DNA from: Planctomycetota bacterium
Lineage (GTDB): Bacteria; Planctomycetota; PLA2; JAEUHO01
Direction of reading: 5' to 3'
Length of the DNA: 64,000 nt
Assembly (NCBI GenBank): GCA_028281445.1
Contig: JANQJW010000079.1
Location: 32,559 to 96,558 of the forward strand
This document shows, piece by piece, positions 40,157 through 49,666 of the stretch. A program made the position numbers and the translations under genes. The first letter of the stretch is position 1; each line of letters begins with the position of its first letter. The notes under the pieces were generated by a model. It saw only the letters and a program-made list of their open reading frames with translations. It ran no database searches and was not told where the DNA came from.

Positions 40157-41572
40157 ATGAACTACGTGCTGCGGGTCGGTATCGCGCTGGTCGTCTGTTT
40201 CCTTACGCTTCCCGTTGTCGGATGCGGCAGCGGAGACGGAGGCGGCGGTAGCGATCTTGGCGCGTGTGCCTTGCTCGACGGCACCGTGGTCACGACCAAC
40301 GGGGGCACGTGTGCCGCCTTCCAGGGCACGTTCTTTCCCGGCCAGGCCGCAGGCAGCGTCACGCCCACGGCTCCGAACAAGAGCAGCATCGGGGCCTTCG
40401 CTCAAGCGATGGAACTGTTGCTGCGCGAGAACCACGACATCTACCTCAAGACTGTCGGTGTGCTGGGCCGTGATTTCTGGAACCTCAACGGCGTCGATCC
40501 CGAGTGGACCGGCGCCCTCATGGGGAAGAACGGCGCCCAGCTCTCCGACCAGAGTCAACTCCTCACGATTCCCTTCCTGAAGCACTACCGGATCGTTCAG
40601 CTCGGCGCCATCCTTCTGCGCGCAGTCAATGCGGCGACGGACCTGACGATGGAGGAGGAGCGCGGCGTACGGGGCTACGCGAAGACGCTACAGGCCTACG
40701 CGCTGCTGCTTGTTCTCAGCCGCCAGTGGTCCAACGGCGTCCTGCCCACGACGTCCCTCGAGTTTCCCCAGGCCGCCAACATTCTCGACGTCAATGGCAG
40801 CCTCACGCACATCTCGGACCTGCTCAACGACGGGTCCGTTGACCTCACAAACGGAGGACCGGATTTCATCTTCCTCCTGACGCCCGGCTTCGCGGGGTTC
40901 AACACGCCCGCGACCTTCCGGCAGTTCAATCGTGCGCTGTACGCCCGCACCCGCCTCTACGCCGGGGACAAGGCCGGCGCGCTCACCGGCATCGCGGCCT
41001 CGTTCTTCAACATCAACGGGCCCCTCGATGACGGCCCGCGGCTCTTCTACGACACGGCGGCGAACAACGGCATGTACTTCCAGCCGGGCGTCGACCTCTA
41101 CATCGCGCACCCGGACTTCGTGGCGGACGCCGAGGTTGGTGACTTGAGCGTATCGAACAAGGCCGCCGCCCCCATGACCGCGGTGGCGCACGATCTCCTC
41201 ACAGGGAACCGGCAGGTTCGGCTGTACCCGAACCCGCTGGATGCGCTGCCCTTGATTCGCAACGAGGAACTGATCCTGATCTACGCGGAGGCGCAGATCG
41301 GCTCGGACGTGAACGAGGTTCTCGCCGGCATCAACAGGTCCCGCAACTTGAACGGGCTGGGCAACTATCTGGGCGCAACCGACGACGCGTCCCTGCTCAA
41401 TGCCGTGATTGCGCGCCGGCGCTACAGCTTGTTCGGCGAGGGGCACCGCTGGGTGGACACGCGCCGCACCGGCAAGCTTGGCACGCTCAACATCGACCGC
41501 GTCGGCGATGTCGTGCACATGAACCTGCCGCGTCCTGCGCAGTCGATCCTCAACCAGATCGCGTTGCCCTAG
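40157..41572 (+). CDS. SusD/RagB-like outer-membrane lipoprotein
   Basis: The product is 471 aa with a lipobox (LTLPVVGCGSG). The helical middle includes LLLRENHDIYLKTVGVLG, and the C-terminus carries the family hallmark: RNEELILIYAEAQIG, then INRSRNLNGLG, then ARRRYSLFGEGHRWVDTRRTG. SusD proteins bind glycans at the cell surface and hand them to a SusC TonB transporter. No SusC gene is adjacent, so the partner must be elsewhere or this is a lone family member. The family is best known from Bacteroidota. Confidence 0.8.
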   Translation: MNYVLRVGIALVVCFLTLPVVGCGSGDGGGGSDLGACALLDGTVVTTNGGTCAAFQGTFFPGQAAGSVTPTAPNKSSIGAFAQAMELLLRENHDIYLKTVGVLGRDFWNLNGVDPEWTGALMGKNGAQLSDQSQLLTIPFLKHYRIVQLGAILLRAVNAATDLTMEEERGVRGYAKTLQAYALLLVLSRQWSNGVLPTTSLEFPQAANILDVNGSLTHISDLLNDGSVDLTNGGPDFIFLLTPGFAGFNTPATFRQFNRALYARTRLYAGDKAGALTGIAASFFNINGPLDDGPRLFYDTAANNGMYFQPGVDLYIAHPDFVADAEVGDLSVSNKAAAPMTAVAHDLLTGNRQVRLYPNPLDALPLIRNEELILIYAEAQIGSDVNEVLAGINRSRNLNGLGNYLGATDDASLLNAVIARRRYSLFGEGHRWVDTRRTGKLGTLNIDRVGDVVHMNLPRPAQSILNQIALP

Positions 41573-41585
41573 GCTTCTGTACAGC

Positions 41586-42035
41586 CTACGCGCTCGGCCG
41601 CGTGTGCGGGGCCCGCGACCAGACCTCCTGGAGGAACGCGTCGGGCTTGCAGAGTGCGAGCACGACGCGGTCCGTCCCGGCTGTGATCTCGACGTAGCCG
41701 GGACCGCCGGAGGGGCTTGCATCGCGCCCGCGACGCACCTCGCGCAGCTCCGCGTACGCAACACGCTGCGGCGACTTGCCGAGCGCGAGGTGGATGCCGA
41801 GGTGCGTCTCGCCCGTCCTGAGGTGGGGGTGCGCGGTCATCAGGCTGACGACCGTGAGGAACACGGCGGAGAGAAGCAGGACGACCCAGGCGTAGGGGTG
41901 GCCGTCCAACGCGTGCCAGACCGAGGCGAGCAGGAGGCCACCGCCGAGGGTCCCGCAGAGGACCAGGAACCAGAGGCCCGTTCGTGGAGCCCCGTAGGGG
42001 CCGATGATCGCGCCTCGCCAGCGGCGTGACTTCAT
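41586..42035 (-). CDS. small membrane protein with a PH-like C-terminal domain
   Basis: The product is 149 aa with two membrane helices in the first half (LWFLVLCGTLGGGLLLASVW and YAWVVLLLSAVFLTVVSLM). The remaining ~75 residues (GIHLALGKSPQRVAYAELRE, then GYVEITAGTDRVVLALCKPD) follow the strand pattern of bacterial PH-like domains, which often bind envelope partners. It ends 13 bp from the convergent SusD-like gene. No specific function can be given. Confidence 0.65.
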   Translation of the reverse strand: MKSRRWRGAIIGPYGAPRTGLWFLVLCGTLGGGLLLASVWHALDGHPYAWVVLLLSAVFLTVVSLMTAHPHLRTGETHLGIHLALGKSPQRVAYAELREVRRGRDASPSGGPGYVEITAGTDRVVLALCKPDAFLQEVWSRAPHTRPSA

Positions 42036-42183
42036 GCCCCAAGTCTAGGGATTGGCGCATGCGCGGCCGGATCTCCGCGCACAGGCGATTCGATCTGAGA
42101 CGGTTCCCTTCGGCGCATGCGCGAAACAGGCAGGCAACTTCGCGCGGGCCGCGCGACTACTCGGCAGTTCGAGGAGAAGACCC

Positions 42184-43320
42184 ATGCGCTCATTCACGAT
42201 TGCCCTGTTCCTGATCCTGGCCGCGCCGGCCCTTGTGTTCCTCACGGGGGGCTGCGGCTCCGGCGGCACGACCGCACCGGGTAGCGGCGGCGGAGGGGTC
42301 GTCATCGCGGGACCGACCGACGCTGATTTTGTCGGCGGCTACTTCTGGAACCTTTGGGGCGGCGACGTCGCCGGGCCCACCAACACCGCGCAGTGGGGCG
42401 TGGTCACCGGCGACGGGGCCGGCATGATCAACGCCGGTCTGATCGCACAGAACCTCGGCGGCTTCGTCTCCGGTCCGATCGCGATCCCGCCGCTGCCCTA
42501 TAGCGTCGGCGCGAACGGGCGCATGCAGCTCACGGTTGGCGGGGCGACCATGGAGGGCGGGATCTCCGAGGATGGCAGCCTGCTCGGGCTCGCCCAGGTC
42601 ACCGCGGGCGTCAACCCATCCGTTGCGATCATCCCGCGCGGTACGGGTGTCTGGAGCGATGCCGATGTGTCGGGCGACTACCACGTCTCCGCCTTCTTCT
42701 GGAACGGCGCGAACGAGGTCACCTGGTGGGGCGGCACGGCGACGTTCGACGGCGCGGGCACCGTGACGGGGCTCTCGGTCGGGACGAACATCAATGGCGC
42801 GGTGAACCCGCCCGGTGCGCCGCTGGCCTTCGGCACGTACACCGTTGCGGCGTCGGGCCTCATGTCGTGGGCCATGCCTGCGACCACGGTGGGCGGCGGC
42901 ATCGGCCTCGACGGTGAACTGATCGTCCTGAGCGGGAACACGGTGGCAACGGACACGCAGATCCTCGTCGTCCTGATCAAGAAGGGTGCGGGGCTCAACG
43001 AAGCGACGTTCTCGGGCACCTACCACTTCGTCGCGTTGCAGGGCCTCAACGCTCCGCCGCCGGCCTACGGCTCGATCACGGGCACCAGCACGTCGGATGG
43101 CGCAGGCAGCTGGGCGCTCAACGCCTTCACGCAGAACCGCGACGGTGTGATCACGAACGCACCGGGTGCCGGCGGAACGGGCTACACCGTGGCGGCCGAT
43201 GGCGAGCTCGACGTGCCGGGGCCGGACTACCGCGGCGCCGTCTCGGAAAGCGGCCGCGTGGCAATGGTCGCCGGCCCCTACACCGGCGGTAGCCCGCTTT
43301 TCATCTTCATGTTCCGCTAG
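42184..43320 (+). CDS. lipoprotein with three ~110-residue beta-rich repeats
   Basis: The product is 378 aa with a lipobox (LVFLTGGCGSG). Three related units are visible: one with DFVGGYFWNLWGGDVAG and VVTGDGAG, one with DVSGDYHVSAFFWNGANEV and TFDGAGTVTG, and one with TFSGTYHFVALQ and STSDGAGSW. Each has a conserved (D/F)xSGxYxxxxxFWN opening and a later DGAG turn, so the protein probably forms repeated beta-sandwiches or a propeller. No family is recognised. It is divergent from the PH-like gene. Confidence 0.65.
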   Translation: MRSFTIALFLILAAPALVFLTGGCGSGGTTAPGSGGGGVVIAGPTDADFVGGYFWNLWGGDVAGPTNTAQWGVVTGDGAGMINAGLIAQNLGGFVSGPIAIPPLPYSVGANGRMQLTVGGATMEGGISEDGSLLGLAQVTAGVNPSVAIIPRGTGVWSDADVSGDYHVSAFFWNGANEVTWWGGTATFDGAGTVTGLSVGTNINGAVNPPGAPLAFGTYTVAASGLMSWAMPATTVGGGIGLDGELIVLSGNTVATDTQILVVLIKKGAGLNEATFSGTYHFVALQGLNAPPPAYGSITGTSTSDGAGSWALNAFTQNRDGVITNAPGAGGTGYTVAADGELDVPGPDYRGAVSESGRVAMVAGPYTGGSPLFIFMFR

Positions 43321-43614
43321 CGTGCCGTGTCGCAAGTCTCCTGCTTCGAGTCGGGTACTGCACGCCGGGCTGGGGGCGCTCGCGACGCTTCATCGGCCTC
43401 GCGTGGACTTGCCTTGCTGCACCCTGCCTCTCGCAGGCTGGCGCCAGCGCGCCTGCTCGTGCTCCTGTGGAGCATCGGCAGCGAAGCTCTTCATCGCTAC
43501 TCCGCTCCCCATCCGGCGCGCCGCTCGCCATCGAGCACCGAGGGAACACAGTCCGTTGCGACGCTGAAGTCGGCGAGATTCACGGGCTGGAACTTCAGAG
43601 GCAGAGGACGCGCG
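43321..43614. other. intergenic region with no recognisable gene
   Basis: These 294 bp lie between a plus-strand and a minus-strand lipoprotein gene that converge. No frame with coding character, no long hairpin and no RNA gene is seen. Short open frames across it have composition like antisense shadows. Confidence 0.45.
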
Positions 43615-44085
43615 TCAGTTGATCGTCAGCAGCGTGTCCTGGTCTGGATGCAGGTCGACGTTGCTGAAGGTCCTCGTCTGGGTGTGACAGCGGCTCGGGT
43701 CGACCGAGCCGCAGTTCGGCGGGCGGCAACGCGCGTAGCCCATGATGTCGACGGTCATCTCGGCACCGAGCAGGATGCCTTCTGGGAACGGATACTGCTC
43801 GACGTCCGGGGGAATCGCGCTGCCGATGGAGCACGTGAGCATGTCGGGGAAGCCCGTCCACGGCAGGCCGGTGCTGATGAAGCGCCACCCCGCATCGCCC
43901 GTCCCCGGCTCGCGGAAGATGAACTCGTCGAAGTAGAACTCGCTGTTGTTCGTGATGCGGATGCGGCGCACGAACGGCCCGCGCTGTTCCGGGTTCTCGG
44001 TGGGGCCGCTGTTCCCGCAGGAGACAAGGCCCGCCAGGACGATGGCGCAGAGCAGGCTACGGAGGGCAACGAGCGTCTTGAACAC
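43615..44085 (-). CDS. small lipoprotein
   Basis: The product is 156 aa from a GTG at 44085, chosen because the signal (SLLCAIVLAGLVSCGNS) then begins near the N-terminus; an earlier in-frame ATG would add ~30 residues before it. After the lipobox the protein has RITNNSEFYFDEFIFREPG and a Cys-containing loop (YARCRPPNCGSVDPSRC) that may be disulfide-bonded. No family is recognised. It is divergent from the toroid B gene, 65 bp between starts. Confidence 0.6.
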   Translation of the reverse strand: MFKTLVALRSLLCAIVLAGLVSCGNSGPTENPEQRGPFVRRIRITNNSEFYFDEFIFREPGTGDAGWRFISTGLPWTGFPDMLTCSIGSAIPPDVEQYPFPEGILLGAEMTVDIMGYARCRPPNCGSVDPSRCHTQTRTFSNVDLHPDQDTLLTIN

Positions 44086-44150
44086 GCCCGTACCGTACCC
44101 GACTACGCGACGGGTGACCTCGTCACGAGGTTCTCGGTACGATTGGCCCG

Positions 44151-45581
44151 ATGCGACGCCATGCCTTACGTCTGCTAGCACTCGCTTGTCTCGTGATGCC
44201 CGCGGCCGGTGCGGTGCGCGCCGAGGAGGACCCGGAGGAGAGGAAGAAGGCCGCGACGTTTGTCGAGCGGGTCAACAAGGCGATCGACCAGGGGGTCAAC
44301 TGGCTGCTCGCCAAGCCGGCGCTGTTCAAGGCCGGCAAGTTCGATGTCGCTCACTGGGGCCTCATACGCGCCGACACGACCTATACGGGAGAGAAGCAGA
44401 CGTCAGCTGGCTCGCCCGCAGGGCCGACGGCGCTTTCCGTGTACACGCTCCTCAAGTGCGGCGTGCCCCCGGATCACCCGGTGATCGAGCGCGGCTTCAA
44501 CTGGCTCCGAGAGCTTCACGTGGGCACACAGAAGTGGGACGGCCGCGAGTCGAAGGGCGGCATGTGGCGGCTCTACCAGATCTGCGACTCCTACGAGCTG
44601 TCCGCGATCATCCTCGCGCTCACGGCGAAGTACGACCAGCACAAGAAGACCAAGAAGAGCATGGAAGACGCCCGCAAGGGCAAGCTCAAGATCAAGGACC
44701 GAAGGGACCGCAGGTGGCTCCAGACCATGGTCGCCGACCTGGTGGACCGCCGCAGCATTCCGGGCGGTTCGCCCCGCCGCGGCTGGCGCTACAACAACCC
44801 GGCCTTCAAGATCGGGCGCTACACGTGGCCCGAGGGCCCCGCACCGCCGCGCGGTGACGAAGACCTCAGCAGTACGCAGCTCGCCGCACTCGCGCTGTTC
44901 AGCGCACACCGCTTCGGCGTGCGCGCCAAGACGTCGGTTTGGGAAGACATCATCGACTTCACGCTCGCGCAGCAGCAGGACGAGGGGCCCAAGCATCAGC
45001 GCCACGATCCGGTGCAGCCCGACAAGGCGCCGTACGACCGCGCGCGCGGTTTCAGCTACATGAAGAACAGCGAGGAGAAGGACGAAGCGCGCGCGACCGG
45101 CGCCATGACGGCTTGCGGCATCACGAACCTGCTGATGGCCCGCGAGGTCCTCTCCCAGCACAAGAAGACCGCGAAGAAGTGGCTCGGCTCCAGTCGCGCC
45201 CGCCGTATCGAGGAGGCGGTGAACGACGGCCTCGCGTGGCTGGACCGCAAGTGGTCGCCGTTCACGAATCCGCACGACCGCAGCAGCTACAACACCTACT
45301 ACCTCTACGCCGTAGAGCGCGCGCTCGACATCCTGGGCCAGCGTCTCATCGGCAAGAACCTCTGGTACGAGGAAGGCGCGGAAGAGCTCCTCAGTCGTCA
45401 GAAGCCCAAGGACGTCGAGATCCAGGAGAAGAAGGGCAAGCGTGCGGCCAAGGGCGTGTACTGGGACACCGGCACGACCCACCCGCCCACGGACGTGCTC
45501 GACACGTGCTTCGCGCTGCTGTTCCTCAAGCGCGCCACGCAGGGCCTCGTCCCCCGACCCGCCGCCGTGACCGGGGGCTAG
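44151..45581 (+). CDS. exported alpha/alpha-toroid protein B (beside a CHAT gene)
   Basis: The product is 476 aa with a signal peptide (LRLLALACLVMPAAGAVRAE). The mature start FVERVNKAIDQGVNWLLAKP is nearly identical in pattern to toroid C (FAERVNAAIDKGVPWL) about 14 kb away. The toroid repeats are less regular in QxxDG motifs but keep the inner helices (PTALSVYTLLKCGVPPDHP, SSTQLAALALFSAHRFGV, CFALLFLKRA). The end reads PRPAAVTGG, a variant of the AVVTGK tail. It is followed after 11 bp by the CHAT gene, so the two are probably cotranscribed and may act together outside the cytoplasm. Confidence 0.78.
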   Translation: MRRHALRLLALACLVMPAAGAVRAEEDPEERKKAATFVERVNKAIDQGVNWLLAKPALFKAGKFDVAHWGLIRADTTYTGEKQTSAGSPAGPTALSVYTLLKCGVPPDHPVIERGFNWLRELHVGTQKWDGRESKGGMWRLYQICDSYELSAIILALTAKYDQHKKTKKSMEDARKGKLKIKDRRDRRWLQTMVADLVDRRSIPGGSPRRGWRYNNPAFKIGRYTWPEGPAPPRGDEDLSSTQLAALALFSAHRFGVRAKTSVWEDIIDFTLAQQQDEGPKHQRHDPVQPDKAPYDRARGFSYMKNSEEKDEARATGAMTACGITNLLMAREVLSQHKKTAKKWLGSSRARRIEEAVNDGLAWLDRKWSPFTNPHDRSSYNTYYLYAVERALDILGQRLIGKNLWYEEGAEELLSRQKPKDVEIQEKKGKRAAKGVYWDTGTTHPPTDVLDTCFALLFLKRATQGLVPRPAAVTGG

Positions 45582-45592
45582 TCGTCAGGGCC

Positions 45593-48500
45593 ATGCCCAA
45601 GACGCTTGGACTCCTCGTCTGCCTGTCGCTTTGCGTGCGTGTTGCAGGCGCGGGCGAGGAGAACCCTGAGCCGAAGGCGCTTGCGCAAGCTGCCGGCGAG
45701 GTGCTTCAGGCCATCGCCGCAGGCGATTCCGCACGTGCCAGGACTGTGGCCGAGCAGGTGCGCCCGGATCCGTGGCTCGTTGCCGACGAGCTGATCGGGC
45801 GCGGAGAGCGCAAGGCCGCCACCGCGCTGGCTTCTGCGTCCACGCATCCCGACGTTGCGGGGCTCGTCGCGTTCGTCGTTGGATACGAGGGTGATGAACC
45901 GGCCGTGCGGAAGGCGCTGCGCGACGCGCAAACCGCCTTGAAGGCCAGCGACCCGCAACGGGCCCTCGAGATCGTCGCAGGCATGCACAGTGGCAATCCG
46001 CTGTTTCGCGCCCAGGTGCTCGGGGCCAAGGGGGAAGCCCTGCGCGCGCTAGGCCGCACGGCAGAAGCCCTGCGCGCGTACGAAGCCGGTGGTGCGGTCG
46101 CTGAGCAGATCGGATGGCTCGCCTTCGCCGCGCGGCAGTACTGGCGCGCAGGGGCCGCGGCGGCGCGCGCGCGCGATCTCGAAAGCAGCCTGCGCTTCGA
46201 CGAGCGGCTGCTCGCGGTCGAGAAGCGCCGCGAGCGACCCAAGTACGTCGCAGCGGCCATGCGGAACATCGGTTGGGCATTGGCCGAGCTCGGCCGCTTC
46301 AAGGAAGCCGTCACGCGGTACGAGGAGGCCTTGCCGGTCGTCGCGAAGGCGAAAGACGAAGCGGGACGGGCTGCCGTGTGGTTCGGTCTCGGCCGAGCCT
46401 GGAACGCGCTGCACGAGATCGACAAGGCGATCGGGTTCTTCGAGCAGGCCCTCGAGGTCCGCGCCCGGCTCGGCGACGCGCGCGGCGACGCCTGGTGCCG
46501 CCTCAACCTCGGTCAGTGCTTCATCCAGCGCGGGGAGCGACGTCGCTCGATTCCGCACAGCGAGGCAGCGGTTGCGACCTTCGCGGACCAGCGCATGCCG
46601 CACGCCGAAGCGATTGCGCTCGGCAACCTCGGCGTGGCGCACTTCGGGCGAGGCGACTATGCGGGTGCGCAGGCGATCTTCGAACGGGTCCTGGCCGTGG
46701 AGCGCGAGCTTGGGCGCGAGTCCGGCGTCGCCTGGGCTCTCGGCGTCCTCGGCAACATCCAGTTCACGTACGGGAATCACGCCCGCGCCATCGCACTCAC
46801 GCAGCAGGCGCTCGACGTGCACGAACGTCTGGGCGAGGACATGGCGACCGCGCAGGCCCTTCTCGTACTCGGCGGAGTCCACGGCGTGCTCGGCGAGCTG
46901 GAGCGTGCGACGGCCCTGCATCAGCGTGCGCTCGAGATCGCGCAGCGGATCAAAGCGAACAAGCTGGTTGGCGTTGCGCTCAACCACCTCGGTAGCGACT
47001 ACTGGCTCGCGGGCGAGTACGACGCCGCCCTGGAGTATCTCGAGGCTGCGTTGGCTGCGTACGGAAGCCGTGCGCTCAACGACCGCATCCAGACGCTCGG
47101 CGTGATCGGGAACGTGCTCGTCGCCAAGGGCGAGCTCGATGCGGCGGCAGCGCGCTACGCACAGGCCTTGGCGCTCGAGGGCGACTCCCGCGATCGCGTC
47201 CTCCAGATCCATCTCGCGATCGGCGACCTCGAGCTGGCGCGCGCTCGCCCGACCCAGGCACTGGTGAAGTTCGAGCAGGCCGTGTCCGAAGCGACACTGC
47301 TCGGCCTACGGGAAGTGGAGGTGCACGGGCTTCGTGGCAAGGCGACTGCGCTCAACGCGCTGCGCAAGCCGAGAGAAGCGCTTTCCGCCGTGCGCCTGGC
47401 CGCGACGCGCCTCACGCGGCTCGTCGGTGGTCTCTCGGAAGAGCAAGGGGCCGCCGCCCGCGGGGCTGTGCGCAAGCTCTTCGACGAGGGACTGCGGGCT
47501 GCTCTCACGCTGCCGAAAGAAGAGCGCGCGGCCGAGGTCGCGTTCCACATCGAGAGCAGTCGTGCAGGCACGCTGCTCGAGTCGCTCAAGGCCCGCGAGG
47601 GGTTGTTTGCGTCGCAGGTGCCCGCTACGTTGCGCGAAGCGCAGCTCCGTGCCCGCGAGGAAGAGAAGGACGCCCTGACGGCCTACCGCGAGGCGCGGCG
47701 CACGCAGGATTTCTCGAAGACGCGTGCTGCGGCGGGGCGTCTCGAGATGGCGCGTGCCGCACTGGACGAGGTCGTCGCGCGTATCCGACGCGAGGCGAAG
47801 GCCGCGGCAAGCCTCGTCTATCCGGAACCTGCGGATCTTCCGGCGCTCCAGAAGACGCTGCGGGCAGAGGAAGCTCTCGTGCTCTACGCGTTGCTGCCGG
47901 ACGATGCTGTCGCGCTGGTGATCACTCCTACCGACGCGCGCGTCGTGTCGTTGGGATCGACGCAGGATGTCGAGCAGGCCGCTGCGATTCGGTTGGACGA
48001 CGCCGACAGCGAGGTGTCGGCGAGCCTACGTGCGCTCACGAAGCGCGTATTCGATCCGCTGGCCCTGAGTGACCACACGAAGAGACTGCTCGTCAGCGCG
48101 GAGGGCGGGCTCACCGCCGTGCCGTTCGGCTTGCTCGCTCCGTCGCGGGAGATCGTGCAGTTGCCCTCGGGGACGGTGTACCGCTTCCTGCGGAACGCGG
48201 AGCAACCCAGCGGGACCGACATCTTGGCAGTCGGCGACCCGGTCTATGCGAAGGCGTCGCGGCTCGTGCCGTTGCCCGGTACACGCGTCGAGATCGAGGG
48301 CATCGGCGCCGGTGTGAAGCTCCTTGGCAAGCGGGCGACGGAGCGCGCGCTGTGGGAGGCCGCAGGCCGCACGTGGCGCGCGGTGCACATCGCATGTCAC
48401 GGCCTGCTGGACACGGAGGTGCCGATGCGGACGTCGCTGGCCCTCACGCCCGGTGACGGGATGACGGGTTCCTGAGCGTTGCCGACGTGTTCGAGCAGCC

Positions 48501-48872
48501 GGACAGGCCGGGCTCGTGGCGTTGTCCGCCTGCGAGACGGGGCGCGGCAAGCGCTTCCGCGGCGAGGGGATTCTCGGCCTGCCCCGCGCCTTCCTCTACG
48601 CGGGGGCGCCGCGCGTGCTGTGTTCGCTCTGGAAGGTCGACGACGACGCGACGCGCGCGCTCATGGTCAAGTTCTACGAGCTATGGAACCCGAGGGACGG
48701 CAAGGGGCTCGGAGCCGCAGCTGCGCTGAAGCAGGCACAGGCGTTCGTTCGCAGCCAGGAGAAATGGCGGCATCCGTACTACTGGGCGGCCTGGGTCCTC
48801 TGGGGATTGCCGGACGGATCTATGGACAATCGGGCTCGTACGTGCGCTCGTCTTGCTGCAGGGCGTCCGTGA
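45593..48872 (+). pseudogene. exported TPR-CHAT protein 2, reading frame broken twice
   Basis: The first frame starts MPKTLGLLVCLSLCV (signal peptide) and runs 960 codons through TPRs and the CHAT His in VHIACHGLLD (residue 936), then stops at 48473-48475. The CHAT sequence continues in another frame near 48460 (DDGFLSVADVF) and in a third frame from about 48505, where LVALSACETGRGKRFRGEGI holds the catalytic Cys, ending at 48872 after HPYYWAAWVLWGLP. Both breaks are one missing base and both are repaired by adding one G to a short G run. It is a pseudogene or a sequencing or assembly error. It follows toroid gene B by 11 bp. Confidence 0.75.
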
Positions 48873-49560
48873 GGCCGTTGTCGTCGAAATCGATCTCGGT
48901 CGCGTTGCCGATGAGCCGCTCTACGGCGTCGTAGCGCGGCGTGACGGTTGCGCGGTAGACGGGCGGGAGGCCGCCGGTCACCAGCGGTTCGTAGTCGTCG
49001 GCCGTGACCCCGCGGCTCTTGTGACGTAGCGCTTCGCCTTCGTAGACCCAGTCGTCCGTGAGACGCCCGTCGATCGTCCCGTCGGCGTCGCCATCGACCT
49101 CGATCGTCCGCTGGGCAAGCCTCCCAAGGGCATCGTAGATGCGCATCTCCGTTGCGCGTGCGTCGGGCACGCCGTCGAGCGGTGCGTCGTCCGCTTCTTC
49201 GTGGATCTCAGCCAAGCGTCCCGCTGCGTCGTACGTGTAGGTCTGCACGACGCGCCGGACAAGGCCCTGCATGTCCTCGTGGTCCACGATGGCACCGGTC
49301 GGCGCCGCCGAACCGGCGTACATCCAGACGGTCGTCACCTTGCCGGTTGACGCGTAGGTGCCTTGGCCGCTGCCGTCTTCTTCCCGTTCTTCTACCTGGT
49401 CGCGCCGCCGACCGTCCGCGAAGTACGTCGTCGTTGTCGTCGAGCGCATCTCCACCGTGCCGTTGGCGCCAAGATCGAGCCGTTCGGTCGTGGTCGTGAG
49501 ACGCTCCGGACACGGCGCGTCTGCGTTGCCACACGCTGCTGCGAAGACAAAGGCGAACAT
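48820..49560 (-). CDS. exported protein with YD/RHS-type repeats
   Basis: The 246-aa frame from ATG 49560 contains a signal-like start (MFAFVFAAACGN); a TTG at 49578 would give a more normal-length lipoprotein signal and may be the true start. Three YD-type repeats are visible: YTYDAAGRLAEIHEEAD, MRIYDALGRLAQRTIEVDGD and TPRYDAVERLIGNATEIDFD, with Asp-rich EF-like loops (DGDADGTID, DFDDNGLTD) between them. RHS/YD repeats build shell-like surface or secreted structures, but this protein is far smaller than toxin RHS proteins. It converges with the CHAT gene (overlap of ends). Confidence 0.65.
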   Translation of the reverse strand: MFAFVFAAACGNADAPCPERLTTTTERLDLGANGTVEMRSTTTTTYFADGRRRDQVEEREEDGSGQGTYASTGKVTTVWMYAGSAAPTGAIVDHEDMQGLVRRVVQTYTYDAAGRLAEIHEEADDAPLDGVPDARATEMRIYDALGRLAQRTIEVDGDADGTIDGRLTDDWVYEGEALRHKSRGVTADDYEPLVTGGLPPVYRATVTPRYDAVERLIGNATEIDFDDNGLTDALQQDERTYEPDCP

Positions 49561-49666
49561 GATGGGTCGAGTACGCAACGCGACGAGCGTACTCGATGTG
49601 CGCCGCGCGTGACGGCTCGTGTCGTGACCCTTGCGCTCGTGGCACCATGGTGTTGAAGGAGGACCC

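Noticed and set aside
48450..48520. Programmed ribosomal frameshifting in the CHAT gene
   Set aside because: Two shifts in the same direction within 50 bp are needed and no slippery heptamer plus stem is evident; missing G bases explain it more simply.
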